DNA from: an uncultured Clostridium sp.
Lineage (GTDB): Bacteria > Bacillota > Clostridia > Lachnospirales > Lachnospiraceae
Direction of reading: 5' to 3'
Assembly (NCBI GenBank): GCA_946553025.1
Contig: CAMNRM010000038.1
Location: forward strand, 1 to 48,929
DNA length: 48,929 nucleotides
Positions 16,448 through 25,519 of this stretch are shown here, piece by piece. The notes under the pieces are model-generated. The model was given only the letters and a program-made list of their open reading frames with translations, was not told the DNA's origin and did not search any database. Within the stretch, counting starts at the first letter, position 1. Every line of letters starts with the position of its first letter. The position numbers and the translations under genes are program-made.

Positions 16448-17287
16448 TCATTCCGGCAAGGCTTCCCGCAGTTTGCGGATACTCTGCTCCACAGACACAG
16501 ACGGCTCCATAAAATACCTTCCGTCGGTGATTTCCAGGGATAAATACCCGCTGTACCCAAAGTCCGCAAATTCCTTCAGATACTGCTTCATATCCAGCAC
16601 CCCGTCACCCCAGGCCAGATGCCCTTTCGGTGCGCCGTCGATAAAATGCACATGAACCAGTCTTTCCCCCAGAGCCTTCAGATACATCGCAGGACTTTCC
16701 TTTGCCAGTGCCATGGGAATGGTGTCGATCATCCCGCCAATAGACGCATGATTTAATTCGTTAAGCATCTTCTGAAGCGAGGACAAATCGTAAACCAGGT
16801 TGCTCTCGTCCCTGCGCAGAACTTCCAGAGCCAGCGTTATCCCATAGCGCTCTGCCATATCGCCCAGACCGGCAAGGTTTTCTGCCGATCGCTTCCAGGC
16901 TTCTTCCTGATCGCTCCCGTCAAAATACCCGGTTCCTGATGTCACAAGCACCTTTTTACAGCCCAGCTCCCCTGCTGCCCGTATGCTGTTTTCAAAAAAC
17001 TTCACGCTTCGCCGCCTGGCATCCCTGCCCGGTGCTGCCAGGTTAATCGGATAGACACATTGCTCCGGTGTAAAGCATACCAGATGCAGCCCGCGCCGTT
17101 CAATCTCACGGCGCACGTTAAGAATCTCTCTGTAGGTCATGTCTTCCATGTGGAAATGCGGTGCAGCACCCCATAATTCTATATTTTTCACGCCATTTTT
17201 CACTGCATCATTTAAAAATTTCGTCAGCGGAAAATACTTATACTGAATATTCATTACCGCAATCTGCTTTGAACTAACTTTATACAT
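16448..17287 (-). CDS. frlC: Sugar isomerase/epimerase, FrlC-like
   Basis: The 279-aa TIM-barrel protein (xylose isomerase-like fold) has likely metal ligands in LEVLRRDESN (Glu), MIDT (Asp), HVHFID (His) and LSLEIT (Glu). The N-terminal region NIELWGAAPHFH and FTPEQCVYPIN resemble E. coli FrlC (IEIWGGRPHAF; YTPETNGYPYN), which epimerises psicoselysine to fructoselysine at C3. It begins four bases after the GntR gene with AGGGTGAAGCG upstream, so the two are one operon. A general sugar-phosphate epimerase role is the alternative. Confidence 0.75.
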   Translation of the reverse strand: MYKVSSKQIAVMNIQYKYFPLTKFLNDAVKNGVKNIELWGAAPHFHMEDMTYREILNVRREIERRGLHLVCFTPEQCVYPINLAAPGRDARRRSVKFFENSIRAAGELGCKKVLVTSGTGYFDGSDQEEAWKRSAENLAGLGDMAERYGITLALEVLRRDESNLVYDLSSLQKMLNELNHASIGGMIDTIPMALAKESPAMYLKALGERLVHVHFIDGAPKGHLAWGDGVLDMKQYLKEFADFGYSGYLSLEITDGRYFMEPSVSVEQSIRKLREALPE

Positions 17288-17291
17288 CGCT

Positions 17292-18029
17292 TCACCCTTT
17301 TTTTATCGTATTGCTTGTCAGTATCTTATATTCATAGCGGTCAGCATTGATAATTTCCTTGCCGTTATATACAGGTTCCCCGTCAACATCATAGGCGATA
17401 TCCTTCGACATAATCAGTGCGTCATGCTCTTTAATCTCCAGATGTTCCGCCTCTTCCTTCGTGGCATAGCAGACACCGATGGTTTTTTCTCCGTTATCCA
17501 GAATAATCCCGTGTTCCTGTAAAATCTGATGCAGGGAACGGTTCAGATCCTCCGCCAGAAGATAGGCAAACTTCTTCGGAAAATGATTCTCTTCCAAAAT
17601 CACCGGAATATCGTTGCAATAGCGGAGCCGGCGGATACGGATAACCTTATCCTCCTCAGAAAGACGGAGCGCCTTGACATCGGATGTCTTTGCCTTGACC
17701 AGTTCCGCCGATAAAAACTTCGTTCCCGGCCTGCCCCCGGACAGTTCACAGCTTTGTGAAAATCCCATAAAACTATTTAAACTCCTTGACACTTTTTTAT
17801 CCGAAACAAAGGTTCCGATTCTCTGTCGGCGAACCAGAATTTCATCCTCCACCAAAAGTTCCAGCGCTTTACGGATCGTAATCCTGCTGACGCCGTAAGC
17901 CTCACTTAATTCCAACTCCGTGGGAATCCTTGCATTTGCCTCCAGTTCTTTCCTCTCAATTTTTGACTTGATATCCTCTGCAATCTGCATGTAGAGGGGG
18001 ATTACCGTATCCCGTACAACTTCTGCCAT
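17292..18029 (-). CDS. GntR/HutC-family transcriptional regulator (FrlR-like)
   Basis: The 245-aa regulator has an N-terminal winged helix (PLYMQIAEDIKSKI, then IPTELELSEAYGVSRITIRKAL at about residues 35-60) and a C-terminal UTRA ligand-binding domain. HutC-type regulators usually repress and are released by a sugar phosphate. Its place at the head of the frlC operon, amid fructosamine genes, suggests it senses a phosphorylated fructosamine. ATG 18029 has AAAGGATGGG upstream. The motif TTTGTATGTTTT occurs both upstream of this gene and upstream of the SIS gene at 20278-21246, and could be its operator. Confidence 0.85.
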   Translation of the reverse strand: MAEVVRDTVIPLYMQIAEDIKSKIERKELEANARIPTELELSEAYGVSRITIRKALELLVEDEILVRRQRIGTFVSDKKVSRSLNSFMGFSQSCELSGGRPGTKFLSAELVKAKTSDVKALRLSEEDKVIRIRRLRYCNDIPVILEENHFPKKFAYLLAEDLNRSLHQILQEHGIILDNGEKTIGVCYATKEEAEHLEIKEHDALIMSKDIAYDVDGEPVYNGKEIINADRYEYKILTSNTIKKG

Positions 18030-18053
18030 AACAACCCATCCTTTCTAAGAACA

Positions 18054-18090
18054 TTACCGTTCACATGCGCAGACCTACGTAAACAGTAAC
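18054..18090. repeat. Dispersed palindromic repeat, variant with longer loop
   Basis: ATTACCGTT (18054-18062 region) and AACAGTAAC (to 18090) form the arms around a loop of about 20 bases. It is about 25 bases upstream of the GntR start, inside its likely leader. The rest of the gap to 18296 is AT-rich and holds no gene I can support. Confidence 0.55.
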
Positions 18091-18296
18091 CTAAAAACAT
18101 ACAAACAATGCTATGTCTAATACAAAACTATACCTGTATGCCTTAAATTGTATCTATAATTAAAAATATCATAACATAAAGGATGAATTTATGCCATTGG
18201 TTTTCGCGATTTTCCGTGAATTCTCAACGAATGATGTCTTCTGTGCGGGATCTTCTCACGAACATCCCCCTCTGCACAGCCACAAAACAGCAATGA

Positions 18297-19292
18297 TTAA
18301 TAATCTAGTCTGCGATAATATCTGCGGATTGCCAGAGGATGTCTGCGGCAATGCTCCAGATGAACATTCAGACGCTGGAATGCCGAACGCATAACGATTG
18401 GCGAAAGCATACCGCGGAACTCATCGCTGATTCCATCCAGCTTGAATTTCTTTGTATCAAATACGAATACCTTGGCGCTGATGGTATTAACGAATTTTTC
18501 TACGCGATCCATCTGCGGCCTGGCCATATCTTCGCCCTTAATCAGCATTACCGGGATATCCCTCTCAATAACTTCGAGTGTCCCATGGAAGAAGTTTGCT
18601 GCGGAAATCGGTCTTGTACGCATCCACTGCATCTCTTCCATAATGCACATGCCATAGCAGGTTGCCCAGTCTTCCAGGTTTCCTGCACCAACCAGATAGG
18701 TGATAGGTTCATCGCAGTACTGCTCAGCATAAGCCTTTGCATCCTCGTCGGCATCCTTATAAATCTGTACAACAGCATCCGGCATATGTACGATTTCCTT
18801 CATAAACTGATCATACTTGTCAAACTGTCCTGCATTCTTTAAGAAGCGCAGGGTTACGGTATACCAGAAATAATAGCCTCCGCCCACAGTGGTTACCAGA
18901 TAATCACTCTTCTCATACAGAGGTGTTCCTTCTTTTTCCACATAGCCGATAACCTTTGCGCCGACCTGATGTGCCTTATCTACGGCTTCCACCACTTCTT
19001 TGGTATCTCCGGAAATAGACTCGATAATAACAATCGACTTTTCATTAAAGAAAGGATTGCCTACCAGGTTAAAGTCTGCTGCATTTTCAATGTAAAGAGG
19101 AAGGGTTGAACCCAGCTGCTTGGCAATGTGCATCATCTGGTTTGCATACAATACAGTCCCGCCGATTCCGATATAAAAAATATTGGAATAGCCGTCACTG
19201 CACACCTGATCCACAAATTTTTCTACCTGCGGGATAATATCCACTCCGTTCTGGTGTTCCTGTCTTATCTTTGCTTCATCAAAATTAAACAT
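18297..19292 (-). CDS. SIS-domain protein, FrlB-like fructosamine-6-P deglycase (1)
   Basis: The 331-aa protein has two SIS domains (FYIGIGGTVLYANQ; ESISGDTKEVVEA; LVGAGNLEDW; ISAANFFHGTLEVIERD) and a C-terminus HPLAIRRYYRRLDY. That tail parallels FrlB and related sugar isomerases, where a His/Glu near the SIS interface acts in deglycation. FrlB splits fructoselysine-6-phosphate into glucose-6-phosphate and lysine. AAGGAGGAAAGAC precedes ATG 19292. It lies downstream of YitT and of a second SIS paralogue, in an apparent three-gene operon. Confidence 0.75.
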   Translation of the reverse strand: MFNFDEAKIRQEHQNGVDIIPQVEKFVDQVCSDGYSNIFYIGIGGTVLYANQMMHIAKQLGSTLPLYIENAADFNLVGNPFFNEKSIVIIESISGDTKEVVEAVDKAHQVGAKVIGYVEKEGTPLYEKSDYLVTTVGGGYYFWYTVTLRFLKNAGQFDKYDQFMKEIVHMPDAVVQIYKDADEDAKAYAEQYCDEPITYLVGAGNLEDWATCYGMCIMEEMQWMRTRPISAANFFHGTLEVIERDIPVMLIKGEDMARPQMDRVEKFVNTISAKVFVFDTKKFKLDGISDEFRGMLSPIVMRSAFQRLNVHLEHCRRHPLAIRRYYRRLDY

Positions 19293-19330
19293 GTCTTTCC
19301 TCCTTGATTTGTTAATCTTTTCCGCAGCTC

Positions 19331-20215
19331 TTACTGCACTTCCAGACGTTTTTCAAAGTTTCCTAAAATTGTATCCGGGGATATCACCTGCACAAAGGCA
19401 TGAGGATCTTCCTGACGGATAAGTTTCTTTAAAATATGCAGTTCATATTTATTAATCACGACCATGTGTACCACTTCTTCCGAGCGGCTGTACTCTCCCC
19501 AGGCTTTCCAGCTCGTCACGCCGCGCACCACAGCCCGGTTAATCTTCTCGCCCAGGGTCTTATCCTTCGTCACCACGAATACGGATACCTTAATATTCTG
19601 CTCGTGCACCCGATCGACCATAATCCCCGCCACGATGGAAAATACCATGGAATAGGCGGCAACCTCGACATCATAGCGTATGGCGGCAATGGAATAAATG
19701 CAGATATTCATAATTACACTGAGTTTCCCCACGCCAAATTCAGGGTAATTTTTCGCACAGTACATGCCCACGATATCCGTTCCGCCGCCCGATCCCCCTG
19801 CACGCAGCGTAATTCCCACGCCTACGCCGGATAAAACACCGCCCACGATACAGTTTAACAGCAGGTCACTTAACAGCGGCTCCTTCGGGGCAGGAATAAA
19901 GGTTAAAAGCAGGGACTGGATACAGACCGCCACAATCGTCCGGTACAGAAACTTTTTTCCAATGCTCTTATAGCCCAAAAGAAACAGAGGGAGATTAATA
20001 CACCAGAGAATAATTCCCGTCAGGTCAATGCTCTCCGGCACACGAAGACCCAAGCCCTCCTCCAGCAAAAGCTTTACCAACTGGGAAACTCCCGTAAAAC
20101 CGCCGCTGTAAAGATCGACCGGAACCAGAAACCACCGGTAAGCTGCCGCATAACAGGCAACACCCAAAATTGCCCAAAACATGTTCGAGGTTTCCCTCTG
20201 TATTTGCTTCTTCAT
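19331..20215 (-). CDS. YitT-family membrane protein (DUF161 + DUF2179)
   Basis: The 294-aa protein has five or six N-terminal membrane helices with the family features LYSGGFTGVSQL and GITLRAGGSGGGTDIV. A cytoplasmic C-terminal DUF2179 domain follows (about residues 215-290, VHMVVINKYELHILKKLI). The function of the family is unknown. GGGAG lies eight bases before ATG 20215. It sits between two SIS deglycase genes with gaps of 38 and 62 bases, so it is probably cotranscribed. That context suggests transport of a substrate or product of the fructosamine pathway, which is inference only. Confidence 0.85.
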   Translation of the reverse strand: MKKQIQRETSNMFWAILGVACYAAAYRWFLVPVDLYSGGFTGVSQLVKLLLEEGLGLRVPESIDLTGIILWCINLPLFLLGYKSIGKKFLYRTIVAVCIQSLLLTFIPAPKEPLLSDLLLNCIVGGVLSGVGVGITLRAGGSGGGTDIVGMYCAKNYPEFGVGKLSVIMNICIYSIAAIRYDVEVAAYSMVFSIVAGIMVDRVHEQNIKVSVFVVTKDKTLGEKINRAVVRGVTSWKAWGEYSRSEEVVHMVVINKYELHILKKLIRQEDPHAFVQVISPDTILGNFEKRLEVQ

Positions 20216-20277
20216 GGATGAATCTCCCTGTTTCTTTATTGTTCGTTTCTTTATTCTTATCTTGTATTAATATTGCA

Positions 20278-21246
20278 TTAATACTCAAGCTTCCACATAT
20301 ACCTTCTCTGGGTCAGAGGATGATTCCTTACAATGGCAAGCTGCTCTGCATATACACGTAAAACAGCGGAAAGCACCATCGGGTTAAAGTACTCGGCAAC
20401 GGAAGCCGGAACCTCGGATGCAAGACCGAAATCCTTGCCGTCCAAAACGGTGGTCTTTGCCTGGAAACGGTTTAAGAAATCCAGAGCACGGGAATCTAAG
20501 GCACGGGTGCGGCCTTCATTCATTAACAGGATAAACGGAACATCCTTCTCCACAATCTCAAACGGGCCGTGGAAGAATTCGCCGTCGTGGAAGGAGCCGG
20601 AGTTCACCCACTGCATTTCCATCAGCAGGCAAATCGAGAAGGCATAGGCAACTTCCTGGGTAGCGCCGGAGCTCATCACATAGACAACCGGTGCGTCTTT
20701 ATAGTCCTCGGCAAAATTCTTTGCTGCCGGAACAACAAAGGATACTGCCTTTTCAATCAGGTCATAAATCTTTCCAAAGGCTGTCTGCATATCGTCGTAA
20801 CGGTCGTAGCCCTCATACTGGTTAAGAATCTCTACAGCCAGGGAAAGAACATTCGTCATCTTCTCCAGTTTTGCCGCATAATTCTTTTCAAATCCGTGAA
20901 GAATAACATAGTGCGCATTCTTTGCCAGAGGTGAGCCGTCCACATGGGTTACGGCGATAACCTTTGCGCCCAGTTCCATGGCTTTTTTGGAGGCTGCTAC
21001 GGTTTCCGGAGTAGTCCCGCCCAGAGAACAGGTAACGACAATTGCAGTTTCGTCCACAGCTACCGGTGTAGCATGAAGGAACTCATTTGCGGTGTAATGT
21101 CCTACCCGAATATTCCTTGCATTAGCTTCCAGGAAATATTTGCCCGGATAAAGTTCTGCTTTAGAAGCTCCACAGCCTACAAAATATACGGATTTTACTG
21201 CTGGTACTTCCTTTTTGATTGCTTCAATAATCTGCTTAGGTTCCAT
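20278..21246 (-). CDS. SIS-domain protein, FrlB/GfrF-like deglycase (2)
   Basis: The 322-aa double-SIS protein has motifs VYFVGCGASKAEL, VTCSLGGTTPETV and FFHGPFEIVEKDVPF, and the C-terminus HPLTQRRYMWKLEY. It resembles FrlB-type deglycases more closely than its partner at 18297-19292. I chose ATG 21246 because AAGGAGGGTAATCGTT precedes it; the frame opens at 21288. Salmonella uses two such enzymes, GfrE and GfrF, for glucoselysine- and fructoselysine-6-phosphate, so two paralogues here could split substrates likewise. Promoter at 21277-21305. Confidence 0.75.
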   Translation of the reverse strand: MEPKQIIEAIKKEVPAVKSVYFVGCGASKAELYPGKYFLEANARNIRVGHYTANEFLHATPVAVDETAIVVTCSLGGTTPETVAASKKAMELGAKVIAVTHVDGSPLAKNAHYVILHGFEKNYAAKLEKMTNVLSLAVEILNQYEGYDRYDDMQTAFGKIYDLIEKAVSFVVPAAKNFAEDYKDAPVVYVMSSGATQEVAYAFSICLLMEMQWVNSGSFHDGEFFHGPFEIVEKDVPFILLMNEGRTRALDSRALDFLNRFQAKTTVLDGKDFGLASEVPASVAEYFNPMVLSAVLRVYAEQLAIVRNHPLTQRRYMWKLEY

Positions 21247-21276
21247 AACGATTACCCTCCTTGTTTTTATAATACA

Positions 21277-21305
21277 TATATATAACAAAATATAACTTTT
21301 GTCAA
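21277..21305 (-). promoter_or_regulatory. Promoter of SIS2-yitT-SIS1 operon
   Basis: On the minus strand TTGACA (21300-21305) and TATATA (21277-21282) are exactly 17 bases apart. The AT-rich DNA upstream contains GTATAC and TTTGTATGTTTT elements, the latter shared with the GntR upstream region. Confidence 0.75.
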
Positions 21306-21400
21306 TACCAAATATATTTATTTTGTTTTATTTTATATTATAATTGTTTTATTGATAGTTTTTAAACAATGTTTAATGTATACAAAACATACAAAAAGGC

Positions 21401-21443
21401 AAAAAAATATTGCCGGACGGTGTTTGTGCACCATTCGGCAATA
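21401..21443 (-). terminator. Terminator of ruvAB
   Basis: On the minus strand TATTGCCG and GGTG pair with CACC and CGGCAATA (21408-21422 with 21429-21443) around TTTGTG, followed by seven T residues. It lies about 70 bases past the ruvB stop. Confidence 0.8.
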
Positions 21444-21511
21444 CTAAATTGTTATTTTATTGTCTTTAATGTATTCACTCTGTCTGCTTGTTAGCACGGT
21501 GTCCACTACGT

Positions 21512-22516
21512 TTACAGTCCCAGCCCCAGATGACGATAGGCAAGCCTGGTGGCCACCCTTCCCCGGGGGGTGCGGTTAATCAGGCCGTTCATCAGAAGAT
21601 AGGGTTCATACACATCTTCAAGCGTTCCCGCATCCTCGCCCAGTGCCGCGGCCAGGGTATCCAGCCCCACCGGCCCGCCGGAGAATTTCTCAATCATCGC
21701 TGAAAGGATGTTCCGGTCGTTCTGGTCAAGTCCCAGCTTATCCACATCCAGAATATCCAGCGCAAAATCCGCTACTTCCTTTGTAATGACCCCGTCATAC
21801 TTTACCTGGGCAAAGTCCCGGACACGCTTTAACAGACGGTTGGCCAGCCTGGGCGTTCCCCGCGAACGCTTCGCCAGCTCCTTCGCCCCTTCCTCGTCAA
21901 TCTCCACCTGCAAAACCTTCGCCGACCGGATAATAATGGTGGTCAGCTCCTCCGGCGTATAAAACTCAAGCTTCTGCACCACACCGAACCGATCCCGCAG
22001 GGGGGCTGTTAAAAGCCCTGCACGGGTCGTCGCCCCCACCAGGGTAAAATGCGGCAGATCCAGACGTATGGATCGCGCCGAGGAATCCTTCCCCAGCATA
22101 ATATCGATGGCAAAATCCTCCATCGCCGGATATAAAACCTCCTCCACCTGGCGGTTTAAGCGGTGAATCTCATCGACAAACAAAACGTCGCCTTCCTGAA
22201 GATTATTTAATACTGCGGCAATCTCCCCGGGCTTTTCAATCGCCGGGCCGGAGGTTATCTTGATATTTACGCCCATCTCATTGGCAATAATCCCCGAAAG
22301 GGTTGTCTTCCCCAGTCCCGGCGGCCCGTAAAACAGCACATGATCCAGAGATTCACCCCTGGATTTTGCCGCGTCAATATATACCTTTAAATTCGACTTA
22401 ATCTTTTCCTGTCCAATATAATCCTTCAGCATCTGCGGCCGAAGGCTGCTCTCAATCTTCTGATCTTCCGGAGTAATATCTGTATTAATCACTCGCCGCT
22501 GCCCATTGCTGCCCAT
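21512..22516 (-). CDS. ruvB: Holliday junction branch-migration helicase RuvB
   Basis: The 334-aa AAA+ protein has Walker [12 protein letters not shown], Walker [10 protein letters not shown], sensor 1 (GATTRAG) and the arginine-finger region (PLRDRFG). A C-terminal winged helix follows ([35 protein letters not shown]). RuvB hexamers drive branch migration at junctions held by RuvA. Length is normal for the family. ATG 22516 (MGSNGQRR) is preceded by a spaced AGGAAAAAG. ruvA lies 80 bases upstream in the same direction. ruvC is not present here. Confidence 0.97.
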   Translation of the reverse strand: MGSNGQRRVINTDITPEDQKIESSLRPQMLKDYIGQEKIKSNLKVYIDAAKSRGESLDHVLFYGPPGLGKTTLSGIIANEMGVNIKITSGPAIEKPGEIAAVLNNLQEGDVLFVDEIHRLNRQVEEVLYPAMEDFAIDIMLGKDSSARSIRLDLPHFTLVGATTRAGLLTAPLRDRFGVVQKLEFYTPEELTTIIIRSAKVLQVEIDEEGAKELAKRSRGTPRLANRLLKRVRDFAQVKYDGVITKEVADFALDILDVDKLGLDQNDRNILSAMIEKFSGGPVGLDTLAAALGEDAGTLEDVYEPYLLMNGLINRTPRGRVATRLAYRHLGLGL

Positions 22517-22596
22517 AGTTTTTCTTTTTCCTGCTTTCTTTATTCACTATTCTTCCAGACTGTAACTGGACTTTATTCATTATCCAAATGATCCTT

Positions 22597-23226
22597 CTAC
22601 ATAAAGGCCAGAAACTTAAGCGATGCCTTCAGCACATCCTCTGACGTCATCCCTTCGGTCAGTTCTACCTTCTTTACCGCCTTGGAAGCTTCTGCCATAC
22701 TGTAGCCTAAGGCAACCAGTGCCTGCACGGCTTCCTTGGCTGCACCGGCAAGCCCGGCATCTGCTGCTTCCTCGTCGGCTCCCCCGGCTCTGTTTGCCGC
22801 CAGCCAGCTTTCCGTCAGCTGATCCATGGAAATCTTATCCTTCATATCCAGGATAATCCGCCGCGCTGTCTTAAGTCCGATTCCCGGAGCCTTCGCGATC
22901 GCCTTGGCATCCTCCGAAACCAGGGCTATCCGCAGATCCTCTAAGGACACGGACGACAAAACCGCCAGCGCCGCCTTAGGCCCCACACCGTTCACACCCA
23001 AAAGCTGCTTAAATATCCGTTTATCCTGCGGGGTTAAAAACCCGTACAGGCTCATCCCGTCTTCACGAACCTGAAAATACGTGTAAAGCTTTACTTCCTC
23101 CCCAAGTGACGGAAGCGCCTCCAGCACCGACAGCGGAACCCGGATTTCCAGCCCCACCGGCCCTGCCTCCACAACCACGCAGTCCTCTTCCTTACTCACC
23201 AATATCCCTTTGACAAATGCAATCAT
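22597..23226 (-). CDS. ruvA: Holliday junction protein RuvA
   Basis: The 209-aa protein has the N-terminal OB fold (MIAFVKGILVSKEEDCVVVE), two helix-hairpin-helix motifs (LLGVNGVGPKAALAVL; APGIGLKTARRIILDM) and a C-terminal three-helix domain that binds RuvB (VQALVALGYSMAEASKAV). The tetramer holds Holliday junctions. ATG 23226 has GGAGAG upstream, and a TTGCAG-17-TATGAT promoter lies at 23332-23360. It is divergently oriented from the YprB-like gene. Confidence 0.97.
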   Translation of the reverse strand: MIAFVKGILVSKEEDCVVVEAGPVGLEIRVPLSVLEALPSLGEEVKLYTYFQVREDGMSLYGFLTPQDKRIFKQLLGVNGVGPKAALAVLSSVSLEDLRIALVSEDAKAIAKAPGIGLKTARRIILDMKDKISMDQLTESWLAANRAGGADEEAADAGLAGAAKEAVQALVALGYSMAEASKAVKKVELTEGMTSEDVLKASLKFLAFM

Positions 23227-23331
23227 AACGATTATCTCTCCAAAACTTTCCTGATTTTCTTATCGGCTTTTTTCTCTTTTTTGCTTTTTCTATTCGGCTT
23301 TTTATCTCTATTTTTTCTCTGCCCTGCCCCT

Positions 23332-23360
23332 ATCATAACACAGCCGCCAAAACTCTGCAA
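23332..23360 (-). promoter_or_regulatory. Promoter of ruvAB
   Basis: On the minus strand TTGCAG (23355-23360) and TATGAT (23332-23337) are 17 bases apart, about 100 bases upstream of ruvA. I saw no clear SOS (LexA) box of the GAAC-N4-GTTC type there. Confidence 0.6.
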
Positions 23361-23438
23361 GCATTTGCGAACAAACATTCGCTTTACAGTTCTTCGATAA
23401 TCGCTTATAATTTTCCTGAAAGGAGTCCATATTTATTT

Positions 23439-24569
23439 ATGAAAATCATTCACTCAGCTTCCCGGATTACCCCTGCTTTTCCTCTGGAAACCTCGGTTCT
23501 CTTAGACACCGCCGCTTCCTTGGATAAAATCCTGTTTTTTGACATCGAAACCACGGGATTTTCCCCGGATTCGGCACAGATCTACCTTATCGGCTGCCTT
23601 TACTGCAATTCCGCAGCCGAAACTCCCTCCTGGCAGATGGTACAGTGGTTTGCTGAAAAGCCGGAAGATGAACCACTGCTGCTGCGCTCTTTTTTTGCTT
23701 TTCTTAAACCCTGCAAAGCACTTATTTCCTACAACGGCGACGCCTTCGATCTTTCCTTTATCCGCAGCCGCTGCAGGCTTTATCACCTGGACTGTCCGCT
23801 GTCCGAAGTCCAAAGTATTGACCTTTACCGGAAAATCCGTCCCTGGAAGGAGGCACTCTCCATGCCCGCATTAAAGCAAAAGGCTGTGGAAGCATTTCTT
23901 TCCATCCGCCGTGAGGAAGATTTTACCGGAAGACAGTTAATCGCCGCCTACCAGGATTACTGCTGTGCACCCAAAAATGCATTGCTCAGCCTGCTTCTTC
24001 TGCACAACCGGGAAGACCTCTGCGGACTGGCGCAGATCCTCCCCCTTTTAATATATACAAAACTTCCCAGCCTCTCCTTTTTCCTGATCGGACACAGCAT
24101 CGAAGAAACGACAAAAACCGGGGAAGGAAACGGCCTTAGCCTTAGGCTTTATTACCAGAGCCCTGTTTTGTTTCCGGTTCCCTTTCACCTGGAAGGCCCG
24201 TTTTTTGCCATTGACGGAAACGACGAACAGATCCTTGTCACCCTTCCTGTGTACTGCGGGGAAATGAAATATTTTTATCCGGACGTCCAGAATTATTACT
24301 ACCTGCCCTTTGAAGATATGGCTGTCCATAAAAGCGTGGGAAGCTATGTTGCCAGAGATGCCCGGAAAAAAGCCACGCCCAAAACCTGTTATACCCGAAA
24401 AACCGGGCAGTTTTTCCCCCAGCCGGAAAATCTTTATCTGCCGGCCTTTCAGCACGCCTATAAGAGCCGCCCCTGCTATGCCGAATACAGCGAAAAATGT
24501 TTTTCCGATTTACCGGCCGCGGATACCTTCCTTCGTCAGCTTTTCCTTACGCTTCCGGTTTTTTCGTAA
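23439..24569 (+). CDS. YprB-like RNase H-fold exonuclease
   Basis: The 376-aa protein has a DEDD-type 3'-5' exonuclease core: FFDIETTGF (Asp/Glu of motif I), YNGDAFDLSFI (motif II Asp) and LLHNREDLCGL (motif III with HNxxDL). This arrangement is that of the YprB/RNase H-like family. The C-terminal ~180 residues are not recognised but contain many aromatics. The substrate, DNA or RNA, is unknown. AAGGAG precedes ATG 23439 at slightly long spacing. Its 3' end overlaps the convergent DUF5662 gene by 23 bases. Confidence 0.8.
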   Translation: MKIIHSASRITPAFPLETSVLLDTAASLDKILFFDIETTGFSPDSAQIYLIGCLYCNSAAETPSWQMVQWFAEKPEDEPLLLRSFFAFLKPCKALISYNGDAFDLSFIRSRCRLYHLDCPLSEVQSIDLYRKIRPWKEALSMPALKQKAVEAFLSIRREEDFTGRQLIAAYQDYCCAPKNALLSLLLLHNREDLCGLAQILPLLIYTKLPSLSFFLIGHSIEETTKTGEGNGLSLRLYYQSPVLFPVPFHLEGPFFAIDGNDEQILVTLPVYCGEMKYFYPDVQNYYYLPFEDMAVHKSVGSYVARDARKKATPKTCYTRKTGQFFPQPENLYLPAFQHAYKSRPCYAEYSEKCFSDLPAADTFLRQLFLTLPVFS

Positions 24570-25182
24570 GTTCCTGTTTTTTGCTGCTTTCTGTTTTTTG
24601 CAGTTTCTGCTTTTTGCAGCTTCCCGCTTTCCCGTAAGTCCCCTTCTTTAACAGCCTGCGGATGTAGGCAAAGGTTTGTTCCTCCCCCTTTTCTTTCAGC
24701 ATCCAAAGGAGTTTTTCTAATAACGCCTGCGTTTCCGGGTGAAGAAGCGGAGTAATATAGGGCTTCGTAAATGCATAGTATTCCCATGCCGCGCCGCTGG
24801 TATAGTTCTCTCCCCGGTAAACCTTGCAGGCGGCAATCCGGTCGCAGACCATCTCCGCAACATACTTTAACGGCATCTTATTCCCCACCAGACCTTTTGT
24901 GCGATCATTGGAAAAATCAATCCAGTACTCAAAATGATGTTTATTCCTGCCCTTGTGGTGGAGCCATGCCACGGAAAAGCCTATCTCCTCCCGCTCCGCT
25001 GCATTAGGACTGCGGTTTCCCTGGTAATATTTCACCCCGGTCCAGAATTCCGAAGGACTGTACTTGGACAAATCATGAAGCAGTCCCTGCCAGTAAAGCC
25101 CCAGTTTAAAACACTCCCGCATAACCAGAAGCTTATGCTGCGTTATTGTATAAAAATGTCTTCCTATATTTCTTACATCCAT
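24547..25182 (-). CDS. DUF5662 family protein with Lys-rich repeat tail
   Basis: The 211-aa protein has conserved His and Asp residues in QGLLHDLSKYSPSEFW and AWLHHKGRNKHHFEYW, reminiscent of HD-type metal-binding proteins. It matches DUF5662 as I recall it; the function is unknown. I chose ATG 25182, seven bases after GAGG, over a TTG two codons upstream. The last 25 residues are Lys/Gln-rich and encoded by imperfect 16-bp repeats near 24570-24640, which run into the convergent YprB gene end. Confidence 0.7.
   Translation of the reverse strand: MDVRNIGRHFYTITQHKLLVMRECFKLGLYWQGLLHDLSKYSPSEFWTGVKYYQGNRSPNAAEREEIGFSVAWLHHKGRNKHHFEYWIDFSNDRTKGLVGNKMPLKYVAEMVCDRIAACKVYRGENYTSGAAWEYYAFTKPYITPLLHPETQALLEKLLWMLKEKGEEQTFAYIRRLLKKGTYGKAGSCKKQKLQKTESSKKQELTKKPEA
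24570..24640 (-). repeat. Imperfect ~16-bp repeats at DUF5662 3' end
   Basis: Units resembling TTTCTGTTTTTTGCAG recur three or four times with substitutions. The period is not a multiple of three, so a copy-number change would alter the C-terminus. The encoded tail is Lys/Gln-rich. Confidence 0.6.
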
Positions 25183-25519
25183 GGCCAAACCTCTTTATCT
25201 TTACTTTTCCATTTTTTCTGTCCTATCTCTGATAAGAAACCTCTTTAAAAAGTATACCATATCCCTCAGCAGCATAAAAGACTTTCCGAGAATCTTTTTT
25301 GCAGCCTGGTCATCTGAACGATAACATCTGAACGGTTTTGGTTCTCCTGCGTCCACTGCAGCAGACAAGGCCCGTAAAAACAGATTTCCAAATTTCTCTA
25401 ATTGTTCCCAATTTTAGGCTATTTTGGAAGTAATTGGAATAATTTTTAGACCGATTTCCATATTATAGACGAAGATTAGGATTTTTTCAGAATATTTTCA
25501 TAAAATTATTCAAAATGAT
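25183..25519. other. Intergenic stretch without a recognised gene
   Basis: Between the DUF5662 start and the cold-shock promoter I see no supported ORF. A short direct repeat CATCTGAACG occurs twice, at about 25312-25321 and 25326-25335. The DNA becomes AT-rich toward the cold-shock promoter. Confidence 0.5.
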
